Shown in pieces: positions 17,526-25,950 of a stretch of DNA of 36,699 nucleotides (positions are counted from its first letter, which is position 1; every line of letters starts with the position of its first letter). The notes beneath the pieces are model-generated. The model had not been told where the DNA came from. It searched no databases and saw only the letters and a list, made by a program, of their open reading frames with translations. Location of the stretch: positions 1 through 36,699 of the forward strand of contig JACQDF010000013.1 of NCBI GenBank assembly GCA_016201205.1, given 5' to 3'. The position numbers and the translations under genes were made by a program. Origin of the DNA: Acidobacteriota bacterium. Its GTDB lineage: Bacteria > Acidobacteriota > Terriglobia > Bryobacterales > Bryobacteraceae.

Positions 17526-18134
17526 CTAGCCCTCCAGCAAAACATCCGAAAGCGCATGCGAATTGAGCAAGGCTTCCCGCACGGCACGCGCAATCTCATC
17601 ACTGTGATCCAGAAAAGAACGGCTGTCGACTGCCTGCACCTGGATGCTGACAGGAGCCCCGATCATTCCCGGCGACGCTCCTAATCGCGGCCGGCCAAAT
17701 TGATCAAAGTCTACCGCGCGTGGCCCCACCTCGGCCCCAAGGCCGGCCTCCAATCGCAGCGGTTCCGGCAGCTCAAACCGGACCGGCGCTAGGGTGCTTG
17801 GTTCGGCGGATCCGCCGGTGAACAGCCGAATCAGCGATCTGGCCAGTCCGAGCATCGGCAGCCCGCCGGAAAACCGGTCGATGATCGCTGAACCCGAAAT
17901 ACCAGGCATGTCGCCGCTTAGCAACGAAGTCCCTGCCGAGACAGCCGCTGTCATCCTTGTTGGCGCAGTGAGTGAATCAACAAGTGACCTTATGCTTAAG
18001 ACAGATTGCTCCTGGTTCGTGGAAAACAGCCCGCCGGTACTTGCCACGCTTGTATTTCCTCTTCCTCGGTCGTTCTGTCCGCTAAGGGCGGACAGAACAT
18101 CGCCGAGCAGCTTATCGATCTCTATGCTGCCCAT
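17526..18134 (-). CDS. Very short tape measure protein
   Basis: This 202-aa protein sits in the tape-measure slot, between the tail chaperones and the distal tail protein. The C-terminus (SIQVQAVDSRSFLDHSDEIA followed by RAVREALLNSHALSDVL) resembles the C-terminal ends of tail tape measure proteins. A hydrophobic stretch (GLPMLGLARSLIRLF) lies at about 91-105. Siphovirus tape measures normally have several hundred to over a thousand residues and set tail length, so this one predicts a tail only a few tens of nanometres long. The start overlaps the frameshifted T-frame by 23 bases. No break is seen, so it is short rather than truncated by a visible mutation. Confidence 0.6.
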   Translation of the reverse strand: MGSIEIDKLLGDVLSALSGQNDRGRGNTSVASTGGLFSTNQEQSVLSIRSLVDSLTAPTRMTAAVSAGTSLLSGDMPGISGSAIIDRFSGGLPMLGLARSLIRLFTGGSAEPSTLAPVRFELPEPLRLEAGLGAEVGPRAVDFDQFGRPRLGASPGMIGAPVSIQVQAVDSRSFLDHSDEIARAVREALLNSHALSDVLLEG

Positions 18135-18456
18135 GTAATAGCTCCTTGCGCAGTTCTTCTTCCAACGTTACAAGCGCATCTACTGCCCGAGCGTCCGCGT
18201 CCTCCAGCTTTCCGATGCCTCCCAGCAGTTTCCACGTCTGAAACAGGTTAACCCACCCTTCGCTTGCGGCCGTGATGAGAGACCTCGGGCACTCAGTCGT
18301 TGCCACTCCTCTTCTTGCCCACACGGCGCGCTCCGCTCCAGGCCTCTGCGCCGGGAGCCATCCGCACCGCCTTTGCTGCTCCAGGCCGGCTTTTCGGCAT
18401 GAATCGCACTTCCAGCCGGCCTGGCTTGACAGATGAAAATGGAAGGCGACTCTCAG
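18112..18456 (-). CDS. Tail assembly chaperone T-domain, made by -1 frameshift (GT fusion)
   Basis: This frame is open without a stop from the slippery site of the upstream chaperone gene to TAA at 18112-18114, and it lacks a good start of its own. Translation after the -1 shift begins LRVAFHFHLSSQAGWKCDSC and continues RKAGLEQQRRCGWLPAQRPG, with a Cys-x2-Cys…Cys pattern. It ends in a helical stretch (ARAVDALVTLEEELRKELLH). The fused product would be about 235 aa, against 121 aa for the unshifted form. In phage lambda the analogous gpGT loads the tape measure for tube assembly. Confidence 0.75.
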   Translation of the reverse strand: MRVAFHFHLSSQAGWKCDSCRKAGLEQQRRCGWLPAQRPGAERAVWARRGVATTECPRSLITAASEGWVNLFQTWKLLGGIGKLEDADARAVDALVTLEEELRKELLHGQHRDR

Positions 18457-18818
18457 TTTTTTCGTTCGTCGTCCGTCAACCCTATTTGTTCCTTCAGGTG
18501 CTCCAGAACCTCTTGCACCATCTCCTCGGGACCGGACTCAAGTAGAGAGGACGGTACCGCCGGCGCTCCGTCGATCACCAGCCCGTCCACTGCCTCGAGG
18601 CCCCATTGGATGTAAATAGCCTCTACTTCACGCTCTATCTCGGCGGCTTCCATCTTCTCCGGCGTGTTCATGCCGGCCCGCAGGAACTCCAGCTTGCCGC
18701 TCAGCCCGCGTATCTTCTTCAGAAGCTCCAGCCGCCTTCCAAACGAAACCCGCCGGATTGTGTACGTCACGTCTGGAGCGCGCTGTGACGCAACCTGAAA
18801 GCTGCTCCGGTATTCCAT
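18453..18818 (-). CDS. Tail assembly chaperone G-like protein
   Basis: This is the gene between tail tube and tape measure, the universal place of G/GT-type chaperones in siphovirus-like operons. The 121-aa product is mostly helical and charged (GRRLELLKKIRGLSGKLEFL, EEMVQEVLEHLKEQIGL). The ATG at 18818 is preceded by AGGAGG, which itself overlaps the stop of the tail-tube gene; an in-frame GTG at 18830 is an alternative. It ends with a slippery heptamer directly before the stop. Function is assigned by position and frameshift architecture more than by sequence similarity. Confidence 0.75.
   Translation of the reverse strand: MEYRSSFQVASQRAPDVTYTIRRVSFGRRLELLKKIRGLSGKLEFLRAGMNTPEKMEAAEIEREVEAIYIQWGLEAVDGLVIDGAPAVPSSLLESGPEEMVQEVLEHLKEQIGLTDDERKN
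18456..18462 (-). promoter_or_regulatory. Programmed -1 frameshift slippery site A AAA AAC
   Basis: The zero frame reads CGA AAA AAC TGA, so the heptamer has the canonical X_XXY_YYZ phase and is followed at once by the stop codon. Ten bases downstream, CTTCCA (18445-18440) can pair with TGGAAG (18414-18409), enclosing an AGCC/GGCT stem, which could act as a stimulatory structure. The -1 frame stays open for 114 codons. Confidence 0.8.
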
Positions 18819-18826
18819 AAGCCTCC

Positions 18827-19999
18827 TCACCCAAAGGCAACGTACAACTCGTCGTCACTTGTGCCTTGTGCGCTGCATCCGTTGAATTGCCATTGCACCC
18901 GGCTTTCTCCATCGTCAAATAATGGCGCTTCCGGAACGAGGCTCTTCATGTAGATCCCCATCAGTTGCCCCGCCTGTTGGCCAAGCTGGAACATCACTTG
19001 AATCGGCGACTGTTGGCGTCCTGCTTGATACAGAGCCTTGGTCGTTGCATCATCTTGCTCGTACAGGCTGAAGTTGAGCCGCACCTCTCGCTGCCCAACG
19101 GCAAAACAGCGGGGAATCGTGCTCCCGAATTCGCGGTTACGCATTTCGACGTGATTTACCATCCGGAGGATCGCATCTGTCACCGTGTACATTCGCTGCG
19201 GCAACGCCCCAAGCCACACTTGTCCCAGATGCCCCGCCACCGGCGCATACGAGAAGGCGGCCAGCGGCGGCTCCACCGGAAACGACGCCAACTGCCCTTG
19301 GCCTGCCAGGAAGGAGGCGCTGTCCACCAAGTCCGCTGCCGGGCCTGCGAATTCGAACTCATGAAAGTCGCCGTTGAGCTTGATTCGCATCTGATCCGCC
19401 ACTGCTCCTGTGGCGATTCGATGCACTGCGGAATCCGGACTCCAATAGTCGAACAGGCTCACGCTCTTCAGACTCTTCGCCAGCGGATAGCTGGCCGTCG
19501 GCCCAAGGACGGAGCCATTCGTTGGCGCCAGCGTGAACGGAATATTCAGCTCGACCGTTTGAGCATCCAATACCGATGTCACGAACCGCAGTTCGCCGCC
19601 GAAGCACACGCCCTGCCCTACTGTCATCCCGTGTACCGCAGTGAGACGAAGCCCGTTCTGACTCGGCGTGGAATCCACCGTGCCGCCCGCGAACATCCGC
19701 ACCGCGCCACCCATGGCAGACTCAAACAGCGGGCCATAGCTCGGCGCCTGGCTTTGTGTCAGCCAGGTGACAAGATACGTCTTCAATGCGAAACTTGTCT
19801 CCCGCCGCAGATTCGACCCATACCCCGTGAACGTCCGCCCTCCGGTCTTGTCCCGCCGCCGTGGCCTGATAGTCTCCTGTGCCGCCTCCAAGGACGATGC
19901 CGGGAAACGATTTGCGCTTGTGATGCTCCCGACGGTGTTGTAAGTCGCCTCCGCGGCAACATAGAATCGATTGTCATCTGATGAAATGTAACAAGCCAT
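18827..19999 (-). CDS. Major tail tube protein
   Basis: This 390-aa, beta-rich protein has an N-terminal segment typical of tube proteins that describe a starting tube dataset (YISSDDNRFYVAAEATYNTV) and a later GRTFTGYGSNLRRETSFALK. It lies between the neck proteins and the tail chaperones, the usual tube position. It is larger than the common ~150-250 aa tubes, which suggests an added surface domain. The assignment is by position and fold-type impression and is not proven by a catalytic motif. Confidence 0.65.
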   Translation of the reverse strand: MACYISSDDNRFYVAAEATYNTVGSITSANRFPASSLEAAQETIRPRRRDKTGGRTFTGYGSNLRRETSFALKTYLVTWLTQSQAPSYGPLFESAMGGAVRMFAGGTVDSTPSQNGLRLTAVHGMTVGQGVCFGGELRFVTSVLDAQTVELNIPFTLAPTNGSVLGPTASYPLAKSLKSVSLFDYWSPDSAVHRIATGAVADQMRIKLNGDFHEFEFAGPAADLVDSASFLAGQGQLASFPVEPPLAAFSYAPVAGHLGQVWLGALPQRMYTVTDAILRMVNHVEMRNREFGSTIPRCFAVGQREVRLNFSLYEQDDATTKALYQAGRQQSPIQVMFQLGQQAGQLMGIYMKSLVPEAPLFDDGESRVQWQFNGCSAQGTSDDELYVAFG

Positions 20000-20009
20000 T
20001 GCTGTCTTC

Positions 20010-20498
20010 CTAAACGCTTACATCGATGTCGATGTATACTCGCGCCACCTGTACATAGTTCTTTCCGCCGGCCTTCACGGGAGAAAACACCACTTCATAT
20101 CCACCCCCGTAGAACAGACCCATGCCCCAATCTCCCCTGTGTGTATCCAGCACCGACAACACCGCACTGATGTATCGATGCAGCAGAGCTTCCAACCCGT
20201 CTACTCGCTCTTGAGATACACGCACTTCAGTCGCCAGCCTTGCCTTGCCGGAAAAGTTCCTGAATTTCTCCCGCAAGTTGTTCACCAGCTTCTCGCAATA
20301 GACGCAGAACTGCGGGTAGCGAAGCGGTCCTCGCTCCGCGATCTCCATGGAAACGTTTTGTACGCTGATCTGAGAATCCGTGACCGGCCCGATCGCTTCG
20401 CCGCTGGCGATGGCCCCCGCAATGGCCGCGGAAAGCCCCGTCTCACCCAGCAGCACGCCCTTGAGCGCCTCGACCGCCATACTGCTCACCCCTGCCAC
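20010..20498 (-). CDS. Neck / tail terminator-like protein
   Basis: This 162-aa protein lies just before the tail-tube gene, in the order expected for a tail terminator or tail completion protein. It has an alanine-rich N-terminal helix (AVEALKGVLLGETGLSAAIA), a central helical stretch with RVDGLEALLHRYISAVLSVL and a C-terminal strand pair (KNYVQVARVYIDIDVSV) typical of small neck proteins. No specific family was recognised, and the role is inferred from gene order. Confidence 0.5.
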   Translation of the reverse strand: MAGVSSMAVEALKGVLLGETGLSAAIAGAIASGEAIGPVTDSQISVQNVSMEIAERGPLRYPQFCVYCEKLVNNLREKFRNFSGKARLATEVRVSQERVDGLEALLHRYISAVLSVLDTHRGDWGMGLFYGGGYEVVFSPVKAGGKNYVQVARVYIDIDVSV

Positions 20499-20501
20499 GT
20501 C

Positions 20502-21263
20502 TCACCCCCTCCAAAAACGGTTGTCCTGCACGACGTAGGAATCGGGCTCCTGGCCAGTTCCCGGCGCCCGCCCGATTACAAGGCTCGACCCGGGTGAGAC
20601 CCAGTTTCCCGGAATCGGCAACGGCGCCGTGTTCTGCTGCCAGAGCACATCTTCCACCGTCCCGGCAAACACGTGCCATCCGGTTGCCCCCGCCGGAGCT
20701 CCCGCCGGAGTTATGCTGATCCCGCTCGCCTGCGTTGTTACTAACGTTCGGATTTCGCTTGCTTCGCTCTCACTGCCCACGCCATCCGTCCAGCAGATGC
20801 TGATGAAATAGCTGCCCGCCGGAAGCGACCCTGCGACAGCCGCAATTTGGGGCTGCGCCGGGCGATTCAGCGGCGTCCGGACGATCCCGATGCCGGTCCT
20901 GGAAAGCTCGGCCTTTGCTTCGGATGCAAGCCGCCTGTACTCCTCCCATTTTCCCTTGTAGCGTTCACTTACCTGATTGAAGTGCGCGTCCCGATAAGTA
21001 AGCGCTAGTGTATGATAGGTGGCCAGCCGCTTAAGAGCCTCTGTCACGACAACGCTTCCGATTGTGCTTTCCGCGACCGCCTGGCTCTCCTTTTCCTTCA
21101 GGATAATCATCAGCAGCGTCTGAACTTCCGCTCGCCCAAGCCGGATCTTCTCGTCCAGGTTGATTCCTTCCGTCGTGGCCATGTTGAACACGCCCTGCTC
21201 CCATTGTTGAAGATCTGTCACCGATGGTATGCCGCCGTCGATCCAAAGTGACATAGGAATCAC
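20502..21263 (-). CDS. Putative head-tail connector with C-terminal Ig/fibronectin-like domain
   Basis: This 253-aa protein overlaps the upstream gene by four bases. Residues about 20-135 are helical (RAEVQTLLMIILKEKESQA, ALKRLATYHTLALTYRDAHF), which resembles head-tail adaptor helices. From about 145 a beta-sandwich-like module follows (AQPQIAAVAGSLPAGSYFIS, GATGWHVFAGTVEDVLW) of the kind often decorating phage structural proteins. Its place after the capsid gene suits an adaptor or stopper. No precise family was recognised. Confidence 0.48.
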   Translation of the reverse strand: MIPMSLWIDGGIPSVTDLQQWEQGVFNMATTEGINLDEKIRLGRAEVQTLLMIILKEKESQAVAESTIGSVVVTEALKRLATYHTLALTYRDAHFNQVSERYKGKWEEYRRLASEAKAELSRTGIGIVRTPLNRPAQPQIAAVAGSLPAGSYFISICWTDGVGSESEASEIRTLVTTQASGISITPAGAPAGATGWHVFAGTVEDVLWQQNTAPLPIPGNWVSPGSSLVIGRAPGTGQEPDSYVVQDNRFWRG

Positions 21264-21592
21264 CTGCCCCTTTTGCGCGCCTTCACTGCTGTCTTCAGCT
21301 CACGCAGTTCGCTCTCGGCCAGCACCGTGAGCTGCAATTTGGCTGATGCCGCCGCCTGCTCCGCCAGCCGTTTTCTCTCGGCCATCTCTTTGTGAAACGC
21401 TGCCGATTCGACTTTATCCGCAATTCGTGCCTTGTCCCCTACGATCATCTTTGCAGCCACGCTGCGTGACACTTCCATCTTCACGCCTGCTTTTCCGCCA
21501 TCAGGGGTTTCTCGGCTCACGATCACGACATAATCGCCGCTAAGAGACTGCGCGACTTCTTTGACCTTCTGGTAATAGCCTTTGATATCCAT
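21260..21592 (-). CDS. Small conserved-looking protein after the capsid gene, unknown function
   Basis: The 110-aa product (from ATG 21592) starts MDIKGYYQKVKEVAQSLSGD and contains SRETPDGGKAGVKMEVSR. A charged Ala/Lys/Glu-rich helix follows (AFHKEMAERKRLAEQAAASA), and the tail is basic (KTAVKARKRGR). A TTG nine codons upstream (21619) is possible but lies inside a hairpin. It is not recognised; it may be a head decoration, neck or assembly protein. It is coupled to the next gene by a four-base overlap. Confidence 0.55.
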   Translation of the reverse strand: MDIKGYYQKVKEVAQSLSGDYVVIVSRETPDGGKAGVKMEVSRSVAAKMIVGDKARIADKVESAAFHKEMAERKRLAEQAAASAKLQLTVLAESELRELKTAVKARKRGR

Positions 21593-21617
21593 AACTCTCG
21601 CCACTCGCTTGTTAAGC

Positions 21618-21644
21618 AAGGCTCCGGTTGCTTGCCGGAGCCTT
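21618..21644. terminator. Perfect 10-bp hairpin between capsid gene and downstream genes
   Basis: AAGGCTCCGG (21618-21627) and CCGGAGCCTT (21635-21644) form a perfect stem with a 7-base loop, 14 bases beyond the capsid stop on the transcribed (minus) strand. There is no U-tract after the stem. It may be a partial terminator or an mRNA-stabilising 3' end that lets the capsid protein be made in excess over the tail proteins. Confidence 0.5.
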
Positions 21645-21657
21645 CCTGCTCAATGCG

Positions 21658-22569
21658 CTAGCTCCTTACCTGTACACCGTGCGTGTTCCGCAATACGGCG
21701 CCCCCGTAAAGAACGTCCACGGTGAACTGCTGCGCCAGCGTGTTCGGCTGGTACGACATGGTCACCCGCATGCCGAAGTTGCCCAGCTCGGCATACTCGG
21801 CGATCGCTCCGGTCCCCTGCAACGGCTGGGGAAGCCGCCGTACAACGAGCCCGATGCCATCTCGCGAAAACGCAATGTTGTTCGTCGTCACCGGCGCGCT
21901 CCCCGTTTTCTGCACGAACTGTGAACGGAACACGAAGAAGTCTTTGATCTTCCCCACGCTCCCGTCGATCAGCGCCCGCAGTCCTGCTTCGCCGGCTGTC
22001 TGAAATTCGCTGAACCGGGTGATCTGCCTCAATTGCGAATAGGTGCTCGCGTCCACCACCAGATACTTCGGCTGGCTCGCCGGCACCTTCGCCTGGAACA
22101 GCGCCGTCTCGGCCGAATCGATGACCGCTTCCGTGACCGCCGACCCGCCCGTTCCCACCGGCGTGTTCGCCGTGAACTGCGAGTACAGCGCCAGCAGATC
22201 ATTCTCGATCTTCTCTGCCAGCGCCACTACCGCCGGCTGCATGTACAAATGCAGAAGATCCGGAACCGCCAGCACCTTCGTCACGTCCGGAATCTGAAAT
22301 GTCGCTTCCGCATGCGTGTTCAGTACGATCTGCGCATTGCCCAGGTTCGGACTCTGCGCCACTACGGTTCCGCCCTCTGCCAGGTTGTTCGCTGTCAGCG
22401 TCGGCGGAATCGGCACATTCACTGTGTCGCCCGCCTGCGCCAGCGTCGGTTCAAAGTCGCGATTGACCAGGTTCCCCATCACCAGGTTCCCCATCAGCGC
22501 TGGCAATGCGTCAACGGCCACCAGCTTGACAATCGCATTCGCTACATTCGCGGAGGTTATGACTCCCAT
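21658..22569 (-). CDS. Major capsid protein (P22 coat protein-like, HK97 fold)
   Basis: This 303-aa protein begins MGVITSANVANAIVKLVAVD and has NRDFEPTLAQAGDTVNVPIP, NTHAEATFQIPDVTK and KYLVVDASTYSQLRQI. It ends with a beta-domain (LGNFGMRVTMSYQPNTLAQQ), the layout of the P22 coat family with an HK97-type fold. A coiled-coil scaffold gene lies directly upstream and no head protease is present, as expected for P22-type assembly. An AGGAGAAG ribosome binding site lies about nine bases before the ATG. Confidence 0.82.
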   Translation of the reverse strand: MGVITSANVANAIVKLVAVDALPALMGNLVMGNLVNRDFEPTLAQAGDTVNVPIPPTLTANNLAEGGTVVAQSPNLGNAQIVLNTHAEATFQIPDVTKVLAVPDLLHLYMQPAVVALAEKIENDLLALYSQFTANTPVGTGGSAVTEAVIDSAETALFQAKVPASQPKYLVVDASTYSQLRQITRFSEFQTAGEAGLRALIDGSVGKIKDFFVFRSQFVQKTGSAPVTTNNIAFSRDGIGLVVRRLPQPLQGTGAIAEYAELGNFGMRVTMSYQPNTLAQQFTVDVLYGGAVLRNTHGVQVRS

Positions 22570-22630
22570 CGATTGTTTCTTCTCCTGTCTTATCTGAATT
22601 CGGCGCGGCTTCCGCTTGCCTCTGCTGCTC

Positions 22631-23203
22631 TTACAGGCTCTGCGTTGCCACCCGTATCACTTCCTGTCGGATCCGCTCCAGTTCTGCGCGATCCATTCCT
22701 GGCCGTATCTTCTCCAGGTCAATATGTGCCACCGGCGGCGCCGGAGTCGTGCTTCTTTGAGTCGATGCCGCTCCCGAGCCGCCGGTCATCCGGGCAGGAA
22801 GAAACTCCGGATTCTCCGTCACGAACTGGCTTACATATTCGCGCAGCCCGATCTCCCCTTCTGGTCGGCTTACAACAAATCGTCCGTCTTCGGCGCGCCG
22901 GATGTCCTCCTTCAGCGCCTTGTAAGCCAGGTCGAGCTTCGTAACGCCCTGCCGTTGAAGCTCTCCCCGAATTGTGGACGAGCGCTCCGCCTCTTCCGCC
23001 GACGCCCGGCTTCGCCGGTTTTCCTCGATCAGCTCGTTCACTCGCCTCTCGAGCGTCTCCCGCCGCCGCCGTTCTTCGACTAGCTCGGCTTTGTATGCCG
23101 GCTCCGCTTTCTCACGCTCCGTTTCCGCATATTCCCGAATGACATGGCGTATCATGCCCTTGATGTCAACCGGTTCGTTGCCTGCCGCATTCTCTGCATC
23201 CAT
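22631..23203 (-). CDS. Putative capsid scaffolding protein
   Basis: This 190-aa, highly charged protein is dominated by a long coiled-coil-prone helix at about 25-110 (EREKAEPAYKAELVEERRRR, ETLERRVNELIEENRRSRAS). A Pro/Thr-rich linker (STTPAPPVAH) and a C-terminal helix (RAELERIRQEVIRVATQSL) follow. It lies between portal and coat protein, which is the classic scaffold position. P22-like and GTA-like capsids without a scaffold-delta protease domain use such proteins to shape the procapsid. The function is from position and composition. Confidence 0.65.
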   Translation of the reverse strand: MDAENAAGNEPVDIKGMIRHVIREYAETEREKAEPAYKAELVEERRRRETLERRVNELIEENRRSRASAEEAERSSTIRGELQRQGVTKLDLAYKALKEDIRRAEDGRFVVSRPEGEIGLREYVSQFVTENPEFLPARMTGGSGAASTQRSTTPAPPVAHIDLEKIRPGMDRAELERIRQEVIRVATQSL

Positions 23204-23221
23204 AAGCTTCTTGGTCGCTCC

Positions 23222-24607
23222 TTACTTGCAGATCGACGCGTTGATTTCCGCGCTGATCGCGTCCTTGATTTCCTGGCGTACGTCGCATAGGTATTTCGCC
23301 GCCAGTTTCTTGAAAATCTGCGCTTTCAGCGTCGGCGAGTCGATGCCCAGCCCAAGCAATCGCTCCGCGTCCGCTAGATCGCTCGAAAACTCACCGATGT
23401 CGAAATCGTCCATCCCCGAGACATCGATCAGCAGTTCGTCACGCCGGGCTGCGCTGATCGCCCGCAATATCTGCTTTAGATAGTCTTTGACAATGTCGCC
23501 GTACGCCCGCAGAACCTCCTGCGTGATCGCGAAGTCTCGCTGCTTGCTGAGCCCCGATTGGCTGAATGCACTGCTGTGCACTCCTCTCGCCTGATGCAGC
23601 AAATAGCAGACCCGGTAAATCTCTTCTTGCAGCCGCGTCAGATTTTCGGCTGCGATCTGGAAGACCTTCCCTTCCGGCTCTGTCCACCCAAACCGGTCCT
23701 GCTGCCCAAGCTGTATGTAGTAGGTCTCGCCCACAAGTTGCTTCCAGTCCTTGTCCGAGTAAACCACCGGCATGGCGAACAGCCCCATCGTCAGCGCCCA
23801 CGACAGCGCGTTGGATTTGTTGAAATGCTCCAGTTGCAGCAGCGCCGCCTTGTTCATCAGCCACAGACCCTCGGATAACTTCAGCTCGAACAGCGGAACC
23901 CTGCTTTGTTGCGCCAGTCCGTGCTCCCCTTCATCGATTAGCTTTGGCTTCTCGTCTTCCGCATCCCCATCCCGCTTCGAATACGTTCGATACCGCTCCC
24001 GGTCATAGTAGAGCCATCGCGTCTGCTTGACTCTCTCTCCGCCTTCAATCACGCCGCTCTCCTCGATCGAGTGCCGCAGCACCACCCAGTCAAAACTGCC
24101 TCGCTCATTCGTGCTCCAGTTGATTAGGTCCTCGGTCGTGTGGTCCACCAGGTATGCCCGTGACATCCCGAAGGCGTCCTCTTCCGCCCGGGAAGCCGGC
24201 CGGAAAGTCCTCCGCGGAAAGTCGACCAGTATGTAGCTTCTTCCGTGGACCAGCGTCGAAATGAACTGCTGGCGCAGGAGTCCGGTCAGACTGGTGCCCC
24301 TGAGATCACAGTCATCGGCAAATTCACTGAAAAACCGCCTCCCATCCTCGTTGGGGCCCTCGAACGTCATCACCGGCTCGCGTTTGAACAGCGTGGCCGC
24401 ATACCAGTCGATGATCGAGCCGATGTAGTTCTCGTAGAAAACTCGCTCCAGCCGCTCTTGGTAAACATCCGGCGGCTCCTTTTGCCGCATCTCCAGATAC
24501 TCTCTGCCGCGTACTCTTAATTGCTCGCCGCCGGCGTACAAGTCGCGGTATTTGCTGAGAGTCCGCTGCCTTCGAACAAACTCGGGGTGTTCGCGTGTGA
24601 TATCCAT
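23222..24607 (-). CDS. Portal protein (DUF4055-like)
   Basis: This 461-aa protein shows the portal layout of the DUF4055 type. The N-terminal GGEQLRVRGREYLEMRQKEP precedes YQERLERVFYENYIGSIIDW and a KREPVMTFEG wing. A stem region (LWLMNKAALLQLEHFNKSNA) and a helical C-terminal part (RDFAITQEVLRAYGDIVKDY) follow. Twelve copies would form the DNA-translocation ring at one capsid vertex and dock the terminase encoded just upstream. No truncation is seen. Confidence 0.8.
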   Translation of the reverse strand: MDITREHPEFVRRQRTLSKYRDLYAGGEQLRVRGREYLEMRQKEPPDVYQERLERVFYENYIGSIIDWYAATLFKREPVMTFEGPNEDGRRFFSEFADDCDLRGTSLTGLLRQQFISTLVHGRSYILVDFPRRTFRPASRAEEDAFGMSRAYLVDHTTEDLINWSTNERGSFDWVVLRHSIEESGVIEGGERVKQTRWLYYDRERYRTYSKRDGDAEDEKPKLIDEGEHGLAQQSRVPLFELKLSEGLWLMNKAALLQLEHFNKSNALSWALTMGLFAMPVVYSDKDWKQLVGETYYIQLGQQDRFGWTEPEGKVFQIAAENLTRLQEEIYRVCYLLHQARGVHSSAFSQSGLSKQRDFAITQEVLRAYGDIVKDYLKQILRAISAARRDELLIDVSGMDDFDIGEFSSDLADAERLLGLGIDSPTLKAQIFKKLAAKYLCDVRQEIKDAISAEINASICK

Positions 24608-24645
24608 TACGCCTTTTCCAAGCCCTCAATGTGTGAATTAAATCG

Positions 24646-25950
24646 TTACAGTATGCGGCGATTCCGTCCGCCGATCGTGGGCCTCTCACTGCACTCCTGC
24701 CAGATGAGATAGCCCAGCGCATCGCTCAAGTGCGTCCGTTTCGGATCGTCGTCTTTGTCGATGACCTGTGTGCCGGGTTTGTACACCACTTGCTCCAGAT
24801 CGAGAATCAATTCTTTGCAGCGGGCATCAATAAACAGCTCCGCGTCGCCAGCCGCGTTTCGAAACTTTCCGTTCATCAGCCCCACCCGCTCGCGCACCGG
24901 TGGATTGCTCTTCGGCACCTTGTACCGGACATTGGGAGTCCCTATCCGGGCGAAAAACCGCCGGATGATTTCGTAATCTGATGTGCCCGACGTCTGCATA
25001 TGCTCCCCTGATGCGTCGCCGTAGACGGCAATCCCGACTGGCGGAATCTGGTAGCGGTTGCGCAATTCTTCGCACGCGTTGGCCGTCGACGCCTGCGGCA
25101 GCACGATCTCATCGATCACTTCAACCACCTTCCCGTTCATCTGAGCCACCACCGAGCACATCGGGTCTACGTTGAAGTCCAGCGCCCATAACAGAGGCAG
25201 GTTTCGATCCACTGCTGCTTCGCGTACGTGAATGCTGCGGTCAAACGTGTGGTACACACGGCCCGCCCTCACATTTAAGTACTCTCCCAGCGCCTCCTGG
25301 CGATAAAAAAGCTCGTCGTAACTGGTCTTCAACCGGTCATAGAAGTCTGGCACCTGTGCCAGCAGGTATTGGTTCTCATTCGGCCTCGCTTGGACCGCTG
25401 AATACCCGGCACGATCTCCCGCAATGAATCGCCGGTACACCCAGTCGTAGCCTTTCGGCGTCCACACGGCGAAGCCGCACAGCCGGGTTGCCTTCGGATC
25501 CCGCAGCCTGCCTTCCAGCCGCAGCCACGCCTCTTCCGGCGTGTATGTCAGCTCATCCACTCCAAACCACGACAGGTTTGTCCCGCGTAACCGCTCGAAT
25601 TCTTCAAGCGCCCGGAAAAGAATTCGCGACCTTACGTCTTTCAGGACGATCACATTCTCTGCCCTGTTGTGATCGAAAGGAATGTCGTTGCTGGTGAGCA
25701 GCTCCAGGAATGATGCTTGCGTCGCGTCCCGCAGCATCGGATACGTCGGTGCGCCAATCAGCCCCGTTCGCCCCGCGTTCAGGTAACTCAGCTTGATCGC
25801 TTCGTGACACAGCGCCTGGCTCTTTCCGCTCCCCACCGGTCCCGAAAAACCCTTGAACCTCGCCTGCAACTCGTGGAATCTCGCCTGCGACGGCAGCGGC
25901 TCGTACTTTATGATTTGCCTGCATCGTCCGGCTCCGTACCGTCTACCCAT
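24646..25950 (-). CDS. terL: Phage terminase large subunit
   Basis: This 434-aa packaging motor keeps all expected parts. The Walker A motif GPVGSGKS is at 37-44. The Walker B motif with catalytic acid is LSWFGVDE, giving Asp132 and Glu133. The RNase-H-fold nuclease domain has metal acids Asp258 (LLWALDFNVDP), Asp312 (VYGDASGEH) and Asp410 (THLSDALGYL). Intact ATPase and nuclease sites argue for a functioning DNA-packaging enzyme rather than a decaying prophage. The start lies 43 bases inside the upstream small gene. Whether packaging is headful or sequence-specific cannot be told here. Confidence 0.9.
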   Translation of the reverse strand: MGRRYGAGRCRQIIKYEPLPSQARFHELQARFKGFSGPVGSGKSQALCHEAIKLSYLNAGRTGLIGAPTYPMLRDATQASFLELLTSNDIPFDHNRAENVIVLKDVRSRILFRALEEFERLRGTNLSWFGVDELTYTPEEAWLRLEGRLRDPKATRLCGFAVWTPKGYDWVYRRFIAGDRAGYSAVQARPNENQYLLAQVPDFYDRLKTSYDELFYRQEALGEYLNVRAGRVYHTFDRSIHVREAAVDRNLPLLWALDFNVDPMCSVVAQMNGKVVEVIDEIVLPQASTANACEELRNRYQIPPVGIAVYGDASGEHMQTSGTSDYEIIRRFFARIGTPNVRYKVPKSNPPVRERVGLMNGKFRNAAGDAELFIDARCKELILDLEQVVYKPGTQVIDKDDDPKRTHLSDALGYLIWQECSERPTIGGRNRRIL

